Below, piece by piece: positions 27,808-36,697 of a stretch of 64,000 bases of DNA. Position 1 is the stretch's first letter. Each line of letters begins with the position of its first letter. The position numbers and the translations under genes are program-made. Source of the DNA: Nitrosococcus wardiae (GTDB taxonomy: Bacteria > Pseudomonadota > Gammaproteobacteria > Nitrosococcales > Nitrosococcaceae); contig NZ_CP038033.1 of the NCBI RefSeq assembly GCF_004421105.1, positions 2,871,659 to 2,935,658 of the forward strand, read 5' to 3'. Below the pieces are notes generated by a model. It was not told where the DNA came from, ran no database searches, and saw nothing but the letters and a program-made list of their open reading frames with translations.

Positions 27808-29900
27808 TCGCCTACAATTTTAGAAATATTCTGCGCTATGGTATTCTCGAGATGGGCTGATTGTTCAGTGAGCACGTTTAGCTGCTCCTGAAACGAAACC
27901 AAATCAGCAATAAACTCCTCCTCCGTCTTCCCATCTTCCTCAATCACCACACCCACATAACGCCCCGGATTCAGCGAATAGTCCTGCTCTTTCACTTCGG
28001 CCAGACTGGCCAGTTTGCACAGGCCGGTGACATCTTCGTATTTCGCTTCGGGGAAGCGTTCCTGCAACCAATGGATATGGCCGAAGCTGCTTTCGGCGTT
28101 TTTCACTTCCTTGTGCAATTCTTCCAACGCGGCTTTGAGTTGCCGGGTGACGCGGTCGGCGCTCTGGCGTTTGCCGGCCTGTTTGGCGGCTTCCGCCAGC
28201 GTTTTTTCGTGGCGGCGCACGGCCTTGTCGATCTGCTTGAGGCTGTCGTGCAGGGCGGTGAAAAACGGGTCGAAGGTGGCGCGCAGGGTTTGCTGGGCGC
28301 GGTTCTTTTTATCGACGGACGCCTTGCCAGTGTGTTTCTTCTGATAGTCGGCCCAGGCTTTTTCCAGGGGCGCGAGGCCGCCCCAGGTCTCCACCAGGCC
28401 GGCCACGGCTCTTTTACCGGCCTCGTCATCCAGCACCGCCAGCAGTTGTTCGGCCACCGGCTCCACCTGCCGGCGATTGTCCGCCAGCCGCGCCATGCCC
28501 TGCTCGAAATAGTGGTCGATAAGCGCGATGAATTCGTCGCGGCGGCCTTTGTGCAGGCGGCTGATGATGGCGATGTTCTGGATTTGCTCTTCCGAGAATT
28601 CGCGGTGGGCGCGGTCGATGGGGGTAAAGATATTGCGCGCATCGATAAACAGAATGCGCTCGTCCGTCTTGCCCTTGTCGAAGAACCACAGGGTGGCGGG
28701 CAGGGTGACGGTGTAGAACATATTCGACGGCAGGGTGAGCATGCCGTAGATGAGGTTGTTTTCGATTAGGGTCCGGCGGATGTCGGCCTCGGAGTGGCGC
28801 GCATCGGAGGCGGAGTTGGCCATGACCAGCGCGGCGCGCCCGCCGGGATGCTTGTCGTCGGGCTCACGGAGCGAGGTGGCGAACAGGTTGATCCACAGGT
28901 AGTTGGCGTTGGGCACCGTCTCCTTGCCCCGTTCGGATTTCTTCGCCTTGGTCTTTTTGCGCGGAATGCCGTAGGTGTTGAAGCGCGGGTCTTTTTCCAC
29001 CCCGGAGAGCGACACTTCATCCACGTTGAACGGCGGATTGGCCAGCACATAGTCGAACTTGCCGAAAGAGCCGAAGTGATCGTCGTAGTAGGAAATGCCC
29101 TGCAGGATCTGCCCGCGCAGGCCGTTGACGGCCAGGTTCATGCGCGCCAGCTTGACCGTTTCCGAGCTTTTTTCCTGCCCGGAGACGAACACGCTGGTGT
29201 CTTCGCCCCGGGCTTCAAACTCTTCACGGTGTCTTTCGATAAACTGCGCCGATTGCACGAACATGCCGCCGGAACCGCAGGCGGGATCGAACACCGTGCC
29301 GCCGTGGGGCTCGATGATCTCCACCATCAGCCGCACCACCGAGCGCGGGGTAAAGAACTCTCCGCCGCCCTGGCCTTCGGCAAGGGCGAATTTGCCAAGA
29401 AAATACTCGTAGATCTGGCCGAACACATCGCCGCCGGCGTCGTCCGGGATGTTGTCAAACTGACGCAGCAGGTCGAAGGGCAGTAGTTTGGTTTCCTGGG
29501 TGCGGGTCAGCCGGTAATACCCGTCCTTGGGCAGGCTGCCCTGGAGCTCGGGCTTATACTCCTCGATGGCTTCCATTGCCTTTTCAATGGCCTTGGCGAT
29601 GTCCCGGCTTTCGGGCAGGTTCAGCAGGTGGCTGTAACGGGCGTGATCCGGCAGGTAAAAGCCGCACTTGGCCACCGCGATTTCATTCAGCGATTTTTCC
29701 CGACGCCCGCCTTTGAGCTTTTGGTATTCCTTAAGAATAGCTGCCTCGTGTCGCCGGTAATTGATGTCGGCAAACTTGAGGAAGATCAGCCCCAGCACCG
29801 GGGTGCTGTATTCAGAGGCTTTGAGGTCGGAATTGGCGCGCAGGTTGTCGGCGGCCGACCAAAGATCGTCTTCCAGTTGTTTCAGTTGTTCTCTGTTCAA
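27804..29900 (-). CDS. hsdM: Type I restriction-modification methyltransferase subunit M
   Basis: A 698-residue N6-adenine methyltransferase. Seen: HsdM N-terminal domain (LKQLEDDLWSAADNLRAN), SAM-binding motif I DPACGSGGM (205-213), catalytic NPPF (288-291) and the EFFTPRSVVRLMVE segment. The C-terminal 250 residues are long and coiled-coil-like, as in larger HsdM forms. It is the first gene of the island operon. Long antisense frames over this gene are shadows of its codon bias. Confidence 0.95.
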   Translation of the reverse strand: MNREQLKQLEDDLWSAADNLRANSDLKASEYSTPVLGLIFLKFADINYRRHEAAILKEYQKLKGGRREKSLNEIAVAKCGFYLPDHARYSHLLNLPESRDIAKAIEKAMEAIEEYKPELQGSLPKDGYYRLTRTQETKLLPFDLLRQFDNIPDDAGGDVFGQIYEYFLGKFALAEGQGGGEFFTPRSVVRLMVEIIEPHGGTVFDPACGSGGMFVQSAQFIERHREEFEARGEDTSVFVSGQEKSSETVKLARMNLAVNGLRGQILQGISYYDDHFGSFGKFDYVLANPPFNVDEVSLSGVEKDPRFNTYGIPRKKTKAKKSERGKETVPNANYLWINLFATSLREPDDKHPGGRAALVMANSASDARHSEADIRRTLIENNLIYGMLTLPSNMFYTVTLPATLWFFDKGKTDERILFIDARNIFTPIDRAHREFSEEQIQNIAIISRLHKGRRDEFIALIDHYFEQGMARLADNRRQVEPVAEQLLAVLDDEAGKRAVAGLVETWGGLAPLEKAWADYQKKHTGKASVDKKNRAQQTLRATFDPFFTALHDSLKQIDKAVRRHEKTLAEAAKQAGKRQSADRVTRQLKAALEELHKEVKNAESSFGHIHWLQERFPEAKYEDVTGLCKLASLAEVKEQDYSLNPGRYVGVVIEEDGKTEEEFIADLVSFQEQLNVLTEQSAHLENTIAQNISKIVGE

Positions 29901-30184
29901 TTATTGACCTGCTTTTTTGGTTTTGGGGGATTGCCAAGCATCGGATAGATATAAAAAATCTATGTTATAACAGAAACTTTCTAGCCATAAGAAATTGGTA
30001 CTTTACTCAGTACGCCTTTAATTACCCAGTAATAACAATAAGTTATACAGAGAGCCACAATTTCTCTAGGATTGCTATGGATAAGCAAACGCCCCCCAAG
30101 CGGCGGGGACTTACTTCCCTGTCATCCCCCACCCACAACCCCTTTCCATATTTTCTTTGCCCTTTGCTCCCGAAAGCAACCCGC

Positions 30185-30246
30185 CAACAAACACCCCGTC
30201 TTTATTGTTGCCAACAAACCAACTTTTCAAATATTACTCTTCCATT
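30185..30246 (+). repeat. Right copy of 62-bp repeat, with an embedded inverted repeat
   Basis: The partner is at 20833-20894 (45 of 62 positions identical). This copy contains TTGTTG-C-CAACAA (30205-30217), a perfect six-base inverted repeat about 120 bp upstream of the sigma-54 promoter, where an enhancer-binding protein would be expected to bind. The left copy has lost the second arm. Confidence 0.6.
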
Positions 30247-30289
30247 AAGTCATCAGGCATATCCTGGATTAAAAATATAATCTATTTTA

Positions 30290-30302
30290 AATCAAAAACT
30301 TA
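30290..30302 (+). promoter_or_regulatory. IHF consensus site
   Basis: AATCAAAAACTTA matches WATCAANNNNTTR at every defined position. It lies about 30 bp upstream of the -24 element of the sigma-54 promoter and downstream of the candidate activator site, the usual place for an IHF bend. Confidence 0.6.
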
Positions 30303-30332
30303 AAAATATCACACCCTCCCAACCACCCGCTT

Positions 30333-30348
30333 GGCACGGCAACTGCAT
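30333..30348 (+). promoter_or_regulatory. Sigma-54 promoter of the double-glycine peptide genes
   Basis: TGGCACGGCAACTGCA matches TGGCACG-N4-TTGCW with a single difference (C for the first T of the -12 box); both GG and GC dinucleotides are in place with correct spacing. A transcript would start near 30360 and give a leader of about 75 bases before the first peptide gene. Confidence 0.8.
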
Positions 30349-30434
30349 TCTGTTGGGCAAGCACCGAAAAAATTTCGGTTCCCAATTTAAAGCTTAATGA
30401 ACGACTTAACTTTCAATTTAAAGGAGAACACACT

Positions 30435-30725
30435 ATGAGCACACTCTTTATCGCTGACTTGGCCGAGAGCAAAACCCTGGACCAGGACGCCATGACTTCC
30501 ATCCGCGGCGGTATGCGCGCCCTTAAAAGCCGCAGCCTGTACTGGGGACCCATGGGGGACCGCTTCGTTAGCGTCAATCCGGTCCAGTCCATCGACCAGT
30601 TCCAGGGCATTAATAATGCGGTGGGCAACAATGTGGCCAACTTCGGGTTCTCTGATGTGCGCAACACCAACACTCAGAACCAGCATGCCCAGAACAATGT
30701 GAATGTGGGTGGGTTTCTTCTCTAA
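30435..30725 (+). CDS. Double-glycine leader peptide 1, Asn/Gln-rich core
   Basis: A 96-residue protein with an AAAGGAG ribosome site. Residues 1-26 form a leader (IADLAESKTLDQDAMTSIRGG) with a Gly-Gly end of the type cut by C39 peptidases of ABC exporters. The 70-residue remainder is polar and rich in N, Q, G and V, with IDQFQGINNAVGNNVANFG and NTNTQNQHAQNNVNVGG. It has no cysteines, so neither disulfide nor lanthionine bridges are expected. A sigma-54 promoter lies upstream and a homologous gene follows. Similarity of the spaced N/Q/V/G pattern to curli-like strands is suggestive only. Exported peptide is the best call; activity unknown. Confidence 0.8.
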   Translation: MSTLFIADLAESKTLDQDAMTSIRGGMRALKSRSLYWGPMGDRFVSVNPVQSIDQFQGINNAVGNNVANFGFSDVRNTNTQNQHAQNNVNVGGFLL

Positions 30726-30749
30726 ACTCAACCCGGCCTAGATGAACGA

Positions 30750-30768
30750 GGGGGGCCAACGGCCCCCC
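30750..30768 (+). terminator. GC-rich hairpin between the two peptide genes
   Basis: GGGGGGCC and GGCCCCCC form an eight-base stem with an AAC loop, 25 bases after the first stop. There is no T-run. It may stabilise the first part of the transcript or reduce expression of the second gene. Confidence 0.6.
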
Positions 30769-30789
30769 CGCTTGACAGAGGAAAGTAAC

Positions 30790-31059
30790 ATGACGTCCAT
30801 TACCATTGCCGATTTAGCTGAAAACAGAACCCTGGACTCCCGGCAGATGTCCACCCTGCGGGGCGGGAAGGCCCTCGGACTTCCCGGCTTGAGTTTTGCC
30901 AATGTGGCCGTTGATATCGATCTGAACCAGGAGATTAATCAGTTCCAATCCCTGAATATCAATGCGGCCAATAACGTGGCCAACTTTGGCTTGTTTGCCC
31001 CCAACATCAGCCCCACGGTGAACCAGAATGCCCGCTTGGATGCAAACTTATTTAGCTAA
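30790..31059 (+). CDS. Double-glycine leader peptide 2, paralogue of peptide 1
   Basis: An 89-residue protein starting at 30790 (GAGGAAAG before the ATG); an earlier in-frame ATG at 30742 lies before the hairpin and is unlikely. The 26-residue leader (IADLAENRTLDSRQMSTLRGG) is nearly the same as that of peptide 1: residues 6-11, 14-16, 20 and 24-26 are identical and most others are conservative. The 63-residue core shares INQFQ and NNVANFG with its neighbour but differs elsewhere, with no cysteines. Conserved leader with diverging core is what one expects of exported peptides sharing a processing machinery. Confidence 0.8.
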   Translation: MTSITIADLAENRTLDSRQMSTLRGGKALGLPGLSFANVAVDIDLNQEINQFQSLNINAANNVANFGLFAPNISPTVNQNARLDANLFS

Positions 31060-31074
31060 AGCTCTTCACCACTA

Positions 31075-31092
31075 AGCCCCCTTCCGGGGGCT
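31075..31092 (+). terminator. Terminator after the peptide genes
   Basis: AGCCCCC pairs with GGGGGCT around TTCC, 16 bases after the second stop, followed by GGGTGTTTG. A probable end of the peptide transcript, although the T-run is weak. Confidence 0.65.
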
Positions 31093-31145
31093 GGGTGTTT
31101 GCAGCTGTTCTGAAAGTGCCAGTAGGGGAGGAAAAGCTTAGCAAT

Positions 31146-31200
31146 GAACTCTATTCCCCCTCATCCTACCCTTCTCCCGCCAGGGAAGAAGGAATGGAAA
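31146..31200. repeat. REP-like palindrome (inverted partner of the 20959 unit)
   Basis: The reverse complement reads through the same core (CCTGGCGGGAGAAGG, then GGATGAGGGGGAA) as the unit at 20959-21025. The pair lies on either side of the restriction island plus peptide genes in opposite orientation. Confidence 0.6.
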
Positions 31201-31258
31201 GAAACTTTTCGTGGGGCTTTATAACCGGATCATTTCACTAGCGTTGTTAATGATCCTT

Positions 31259-31630
31259 TCACACCGCACACCAAATAATCAGCCCGCCAAAGGCCACGGC
31301 GGCAAGCGCCCATAGTCTCAAGATGCTATTAGATTGGGTAAGCCACCACGCCGCCAGCCGATCAATCCGCTCCTTTCCGAGGAACAGGATCGTTATTCCC
31401 GCCGCAATGAACAGCACGCCCAAAGTGAGGATCAAGGTCGGCATTCGAGTTTCCGGGGCGGCAAGGATAAAGACCCCGCCGGTGATAATACGAATGGCGG
31501 CAACCCAGTAGAAATTTTTACGCTCTAGAAACCAATCCAGCAGCCACCGCAGCCGGGCCGGTGAGATCAAAACAGCCACCCCCATGCCGGTGATGAGTAT
31601 CCCTATCAGCAAAACAATCATGATCATCAT
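31259..31630 (-). CDS. Small four-TM membrane protein
   Basis: About 123 residues starting at 31630 behind GGGGAGGG; a longer in-frame form reaching into sbcC is unlikely. Four hydrophobic segments with WLLDWFLERKNFYWVAAIRIITGGVFILAAP between the first pairs. The look is that of small DUF2065-like membrane proteins, but no firm family is assigned. It follows sbcC on the same strand. Function unknown. Confidence 0.65.
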   Translation of the reverse strand: MMIMIVLLIGILITGMGVAVLISPARLRWLLDWFLERKNFYWVAAIRIITGGVFILAAPETRMPTLILTLGVLFIAAGITILFLGKERIDRLAAWWLTQSNSILRLWALAAVAFGGLIIWCAV

Positions 31631-31694
31631 AATCCCTCCCCTCACAGTTAGATCATTTCTTTCTGCGGCATTTTTCTCTTGCCCAAAAAAGGCC

Positions 31695-34600
31695 TCACCC
31701 AATTACAGCAAAACGTTTATCCAGCGTGCTATAGCCTAAGCCGTTTCCTTTTTTCACATTAATCTGGGTGGGAATACGCTCTTTAAGGGCCTCAATGTGG
31801 GAGATCACCCCAATCATCTTGCCACCGGCGTTCAGGTGGTCCAAAGCATCCAAGGCCGTTTCCAGGGTTTCCCCATCCAAGGCGCCAAAACCCTCGTCCA
31901 AGAATAAAGAATCAATACTGGTTTTATGACTGACCAGATCCGAGAGAGCCAAGGCCAAGGCCAAACTCACTAGAAAGCTTTCCCCCCCGGATAAGGTCTT
32001 GGTGTCCCGCACCACATCCGCTTGCCAAGTATCCACCACCTCCAAGGCCAGTTCTTCGCCCGCTTTACGATTCAGCAAATAACGGCCATATAGCCGTTCC
32101 AGTTGGCGATTAGCCAGATACACCAAGTGATCCAGGGTCAATCCCTGGGCAAAGCGGCGGAATTTATCTCCTTTTTGGGAACCAATTAGACTGCTTAACT
32201 GGGTCCAGAGATCATAGGTCTCTTGCTGCCGCTCAATCTCCATGAGATTTTTGTTCTGCGCCTCCCGTCGTCCCCGATCAGCGGTTAAGGTTTGTTTGAT
32301 CTCCCCCTGGCGCTTCATCAATTGGTGCAACTGCTGTTGGCGCTGCTCCAAATTTTCCCGGACCTGGGCAGGCGGTTGCGGGGTAAGCGGCGTTTGGCGT
32401 AATGACTGGAGTGTTTTTTCCGCTTTCTGATAGAGGACTTCAGCCTGGCCGGCTTCCCGGCTGAGTTGTTCTTTGAGTTGTGCGAGTCGATCATATTCCT
32501 CCGGCGGCAACAGGGCCTGCTCGAAACTTTCCTGATTGGGAAAGTGGCTTGCCTGCAAGGCCGCCTGCCATTCCTGCCGCGCTTTCTGGTAGTGGGTCTG
32601 TTGGGTTTGAATAGTATGCTTGAGGGTTTCAAGCGCTCCCTGTAATTGATTCATCTCAGCCTGTGCCCTTTCTTGCTGCTGCTTGCTCTGGGACAGCGCT
32701 TGTTCGGCAGTTGCCAGGGCTTCACGCCCTCGGCTTCTTTCTTCCGTCACGGTGCGATTGCCCAATAATTGCTGACGTTGTTTGATGTCTTGGGCAAGCC
32801 GGGTCTCCATCCGGCTGAGTTGTTCCGACAATTGATTTTTTTCTTTCTGATTCTGGTTTTGCTCCCGTTCCAGTTGAGTTTGTTCCATGTGCAGTTGAGT
32901 CAACTCGGTTTGCCGCTCCTGCCGTTGTTGCGCCATCCCCTGATAGGTCCGCCATAACCCTTGCTGCCGTGCTAGCCATTGGGTTTGAGTGTCCAAGGCA
33001 GGCAGCTCTCCCAAGGAGCCGGACAGTTTATTTTCCAGTTCTTGGAATTCTTTTTGTCTTCCCTTTAAATGCTGCTGCTGTTCTTGACAGGATTTCATCT
33101 GGGCGGTTTTTTGTTGCTCGACTAAAGCCTGCTGGTGTTGGACATCGGAAAGGGATTGGCGAGCCTGGATAAGGGCCTCCTTTTGCTCCCCCAATTGCTG
33201 ATCAAAATCATCCAGCCGGCCGATCAGTTGCTTAAGCTGCGCCGCTTCCTGCTCCCTTTGTGCTAACCACCGGGCAATGTCCTGGGGATGGTCGAGGCTC
33301 AAAGAGACTCCCAACGGGGCGGTGGTTTGCGTCCATTCTCCCTGTAGATTTTCCAGTACCTGATGACCTTCCTTTAAAGCCTGTTCCAAATGGCGACATT
33401 CATTTTCCCACTGTATAACGGCTGCTTTTTGTTGTTCCTCTTGGGCACGCAGGGATTCCAATTGCTGTTTCTGTTGCTGCTGGCGCTGTTGAGTGACAGA
33501 GAGATCGATCTGCTGATAGGCCGCCACCGCCGGATGTGCTTTGGAGCCGCATAGGGGACAGGCTTCCCCTTCTTGTAATTGGTCCCGGTGCTGCTCTAGG
33601 CTCACAATGCGTTGTTCCAGTTCCAACACGCGATGCAAATCATTGAGGCTTTGTTGTTCCCGGCAATAACACTGTTGTGTTTCTTCCAAGGCCGTTTGCT
33701 GGATTTTTAATTTCTGCTGACTCTCAACCAAGGTGGCTGCCTGTTGCCCTTGGCGTTCTTGTCTTTCCCGGTATTGGGAGTGAAGGGTGGTGAGCTTGAA
33801 ACGGTGGGGGGCGGCCTCCATCAATTGTTGCTGACGCTCCCGCCATTGGGCTTCTGGAGTGTGGTTTAAGAGACCGTTTTTATCCGCCAAGGTTTTTTGG
33901 TATTGAGCTTCTAGGGCTTTTAAGGCTTGTTCTCCTTGGTTTATCACTTCGGTCTGTTGTTGGATACGGACATCGCTTTTTAAAATTTCTTCTTGCTGAA
34001 TTTCAAGGGCAGCTTGAAGTTGTTGCTGTTGTTGAAACAACTGCTGCCGGCGATCGAATTGTTCCCGCCATAAGGGGAGCTGTTCTCCCAATTTCTCCTG
34101 TGAGGCGTGGGCTTGCAAATATTCTGTTGCCGTTTTTAAAGTCCTTTGGGTGTGGGCCTGTTGTTGCTGGAGTTTTTGGGCTTGTTCATCCAGGGCTGCT
34201 TGCCGGTCCGAGGTTTCTTTAATGCTCAGTTGAAGTTTATTTTTCTCCCGGTAAAGATCTGCAATCTGATTATCCAGAGGCACCACCTGTTCATTGAGCA
34301 AGTTTTCCGTTTTTTCCCATACCTCTCGCTGTTGTGCAAACCGGGTCTGTTGTTGCTGGACGTATTGTTTAATTGCAGCCAGTGCTCTGTCCTTTTTTGC
34401 CGCTTTTTGTTGTTCAACTTCCCGATTATGCTCTGCTTCCGCCAAGGCTTTTTGGCTAGCTTGCACTTCCAAATAGTGAGGCCTTAGCTTCAGGGCCGGC
34501 AGTGCCTGCTCCAAATTTTGCAATGCCCCTTGCTGGGCTTTGATCTTCTCCTGCACTCCTTGCCAATGACTCCGGGCTTGAACCCGTTGGGTTTCTGCCT

Positions 34601-35354
34601 CTTCTATTTTCTCTAGCCATTGTTTTTGTTCCGTCAATTGCTGCAAATCTTGCTTTAGTGTTTTTTCCTGCTCTTCGAGAGTGTGTTGCTCCCGCCTTAG
34701 GGTAGCGAGGGCTTCCTTGTCCAACAGTTCCACCCCCTCAATCTTTGCTTTTAGCACATTAAACCGCACTTCCTCCTGGCGCTTACGCTCATAAACCCGG
34801 CGGGAAATTTCGCCATAGATCTCAGTGCCGGTGAGTTCTTCCAAAAGTTCCGCCCGCTCATTGGGAATAGCGTTGAGAAAGGCGGCAAAGCCCCCCTGGG
34901 CGAGCAACATGGATTTGGTGAAACGGCCAAAATCCAATCCCGTAAGCTCGCTGATGAGATGAAGCTTTTCACCGATTTTATCAGCAATGATGGTCCCGTC
35001 GGCTTTGGCCAATTCCACTTGGGGAGATTGCAATTTGCCTTCCGGTTTATAGTGGGCCCGGCGCTGGCTCCAAAAAGCCCGATAGGCCTCCCCCTTGACT
35101 TCAAAGTCCACTTCGGCGAGGGCTTCCCCCGTATGTCGGGTCATCAGTTCATTACTCTCTCCTGATACCTTAAGGCGGGGGGTTTGATGATAGAGGGCCA
35201 AGCAAATAGCATCCAACAGGCTAGATTTCCCTGCCCCCGTCGGTCCGGTAATAGCAAAGAGGCCGTTGGCGGCAAATTCCGGTACCGTAAAATCGATTTT
35301 CCACTCCCCTTTGAGAGAATTAATATTTTTCAACCGCAGGCTCAGGATTTTCAT
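31695..35354 (-). CDS. sbcC: SbcC, ATPase subunit of the SbcCD nuclease
   Basis: A Rad50-like SMC protein of 1219 residues. Walker A is GPTGAGKS (37-44). Long heptad-rich coiled coils rich in Q flank the zinc hook C-P-L-C ([11 protein letters not shown]), and the C-terminal ATPase half has the TLSGGESF signature and Walker [14 protein letters not shown]. It forms the SbcCD complex with SbcD, which opens DNA hairpins and processes double-strand ends. The start overlaps the sbcD stop (ATGA), so the start at 35354 is firm. Confidence 0.95.
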   Translation of the reverse strand: MKILSLRLKNINSLKGEWKIDFTVPEFAANGLFAITGPTGAGKSSLLDAICLALYHQTPRLKVSGESNELMTRHTGEALAEVDFEVKGEAYRAFWSQRRAHYKPEGKLQSPQVELAKADGTIIADKIGEKLHLISELTGLDFGRFTKSMLLAQGGFAAFLNAIPNERAELLEELTGTEIYGEISRRVYERKRQEEVRFNVLKAKIEGVELLDKEALATLRREQHTLEEQEKTLKQDLQQLTEQKQWLEKIEEAETQRVQARSHWQGVQEKIKAQQGALQNLEQALPALKLRPHYLEVQASQKALAEAEHNREVEQQKAAKKDRALAAIKQYVQQQQTRFAQQREVWEKTENLLNEQVVPLDNQIADLYREKNKLQLSIKETSDRQAALDEQAQKLQQQQAHTQRTLKTATEYLQAHASQEKLGEQLPLWREQFDRRQQLFQQQQQLQAALEIQQEEILKSDVRIQQQTEVINQGEQALKALEAQYQKTLADKNGLLNHTPEAQWRERQQQLMEAAPHRFKLTTLHSQYRERQERQGQQAATLVESQQKLKIQQTALEETQQCYCREQQSLNDLHRVLELEQRIVSLEQHRDQLQEGEACPLCGSKAHPAVAAYQQIDLSVTQQRQQQQKQQLESLRAQEEQQKAAVIQWENECRHLEQALKEGHQVLENLQGEWTQTTAPLGVSLSLDHPQDIARWLAQREQEAAQLKQLIGRLDDFDQQLGEQKEALIQARQSLSDVQHQQALVEQQKTAQMKSCQEQQQHLKGRQKEFQELENKLSGSLGELPALDTQTQWLARQQGLWRTYQGMAQQRQERQTELTQLHMEQTQLEREQNQNQKEKNQLSEQLSRMETRLAQDIKQRQQLLGNRTVTEERSRGREALATAEQALSQSKQQQERAQAEMNQLQGALETLKHTIQTQQTHYQKARQEWQAALQASHFPNQESFEQALLPPEEYDRLAQLKEQLSREAGQAEVLYQKAEKTLQSLRQTPLTPQPPAQVRENLEQRQQQLHQLMKRQGEIKQTLTADRGRREAQNKNLMEIERQQETYDLWTQLSSLIGSQKGDKFRRFAQGLTLDHLVYLANRQLERLYGRYLLNRKAGEELALEVVDTWQADVVRDTKTLSGGESFLVSLALALALSDLVSHKTSIDSLFLDEGFGALDGETLETALDALDHLNAGGKMIGVISHIEALKERIPTQINVKKGNGLGYSTLDKRFAVIG

Positions 35355-36607
35355 AAGCGGCCCCACTTCTGGGAGTCTTCCCTAGCTGACTGGCCGGGCG
35401 CTAGTTCTGCTGCGATCTGTTGGAACGCAGTTTTCAGGTTAGCAACCAGGGCTTCATCCTGAAAATCTTCCAAGGATAACCGCCGCTCAAAAACCTCCTC
35501 GATAGTGAGCTCTGTTAAAGTCTCCTTGGCCTCTCGTCTCAGGGCCGCCGGCCGCCCCCGGCGCTGGCGCCGCACCCTGAGCAGATCAACGGGCTTGCCC
35601 TCGCACAAAGCCTGAACCCGATTTTGCAGATCACTGAGGTAATCATCCCCCGCCACCTCCACTTCCAACCATAGGCTTTCCTGGGGGGGCACCGAAGTCA
35701 TGAGTTCATTGAGCTGTTCTTCAATCTCCGACAAGCTCCCTTGCAGAATTTGCAGGTGTTGGAAGCGGGGCACTGGTAGCGGTTCCACTTGTTGCAATCT
35801 ACCTTGGGCAAAATCCGCCAAAAGCACCTGTTTAGGGCTCGCCGCCTCATCAAAGCTAAGGGGAATAGGAGAACCGGAATAACGAATATGATCGTGTTGG
35901 CCCACCCTTTGGGCTTGGTGCAAATGTCCTAGGGCAATATAATCGGCCGGGGGAAAGGCGCTAGCGGGAAACGCCTCCAAAGTCCCGATATAAATTTCCC
36001 GCACCGATTCTGATATTTCCCCTCCTACCGTGGTGAGGTGCCCGGTGGCAATAATGGGCAATTGTTCTCCCTGGCTATCCCGCTGTTCGCAAGCCAATTG
36101 ATAAAGACGGTCATAATGGACCTGGATGGCACTCTGCAGGGCTTGTCGTTTGTCTTGTCCACTTTCCCCAGCCTGACTGGTTAATACTTCCCGCGGACGG
36201 AGATAGGGAACAGCGCACAGCACGGCTCCCGGCTGACCATCACGCCGCTTCAAGACCCTCACCTGCTGCGCCAAAGACCCATCTATCCCCCCTACGACCT
36301 GGGCATTGAGGCACGCCAACAACTGCCGGGATTCATGCAGGGTAGCCACGGAATCATGATTGCCACCGATGACCACTAACTGACAACCCGTCGGTTGCAA
36401 AGAGACCACAAAATTATTGTACAGGGCCCGGGCATAACTAGGCGGCGTACCCGTATCGAAAATATCTCCGGCCACAATTAGAGCATCGACCCCCTGTTCT
36501 TTGATTTGCACCAGTAGCCAATCCAGAAAGGCCTGGTGTTCTTGTTCTCGGCTCTTTCCCATAAAATATTGCCCTAGATGCCAGTCGGAAGTGTGCATAA
36601 TCCGCAT
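35351..36607 (-). CDS. sbcD: SbcD, nuclease subunit of SbcCD
   Basis: Mre11-like metallophosphoesterase of 418 residues. It shows the five-motif set: HTSDWHLGQ at the N-terminus, [23 protein letters not shown] and ALGHLHQAQ. The ATG at 36607 ([12 protein letters not shown]) is preferred over the codon four residues upstream. sbcC follows with translational coupling. The divergent hybrid kinase gene starts 90 bases upstream on the other strand. Confidence 0.95.
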   Translation of the reverse strand: MRIMHTSDWHLGQYFMGKSREQEHQAFLDWLLVQIKEQGVDALIVAGDIFDTGTPPSYARALYNNFVVSLQPTGCQLVVIGGNHDSVATLHESRQLLACLNAQVVGGIDGSLAQQVRVLKRRDGQPGAVLCAVPYLRPREVLTSQAGESGQDKRQALQSAIQVHYDRLYQLACEQRDSQGEQLPIIATGHLTTVGGEISESVREIYIGTLEAFPASAFPPADYIALGHLHQAQRVGQHDHIRYSGSPIPLSFDEAASPKQVLLADFAQGRLQQVEPLPVPRFQHLQILQGSLSEIEEQLNELMTSVPPQESLWLEVEVAGDDYLSDLQNRVQALCEGKPVDLLRVRRQRRGRPAALRREAKETLTELTIEEVFERRLSLEDFQDEALVANLKTAFQQIAAELAPGQSAREDSQKWGRL

Positions 36608-36697
36608 TGCTGAACCCATTTCCCCCTTAGGCTAATATTAGAATTCAAAGTAGTCTCAGAGGCAGTACCCAAAAAGATAGAATAACGGCACAATGAT

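Larger units (their letters stand above)
29901..30434. promoter_or_regulatory. Divergent regulatory region of hsdM and the double-glycine peptide genes
   Basis: About 530 bases without a convincing gene. From left to right: the presumed hsdM promoter region, the right copy of the 62-bp repeat (30185-30246), an IHF site (30290-30302), a sigma-54 promoter (30333-30348), and a leader ending in AAAGGAG before the first peptide gene. A plus-strand frame at 30077-30280 is P/T-rich, lacks a ribosome site and is not considered real. Confidence 0.6.

Noticed and set aside
28071-29486. Long plus-strand frames over hsdM (232 and 230 residues)
   Set aside because: They are antisense to a clearly conserved methyltransferase and show no family motifs; they arise from its GC-rich codon use.
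30077-30280. 67-residue plus-strand frame upstream of the peptide genes
   Set aside because: Proline- and threonine-rich, no ribosome site, and it crosses the 62-bp repeat and regulatory sites.
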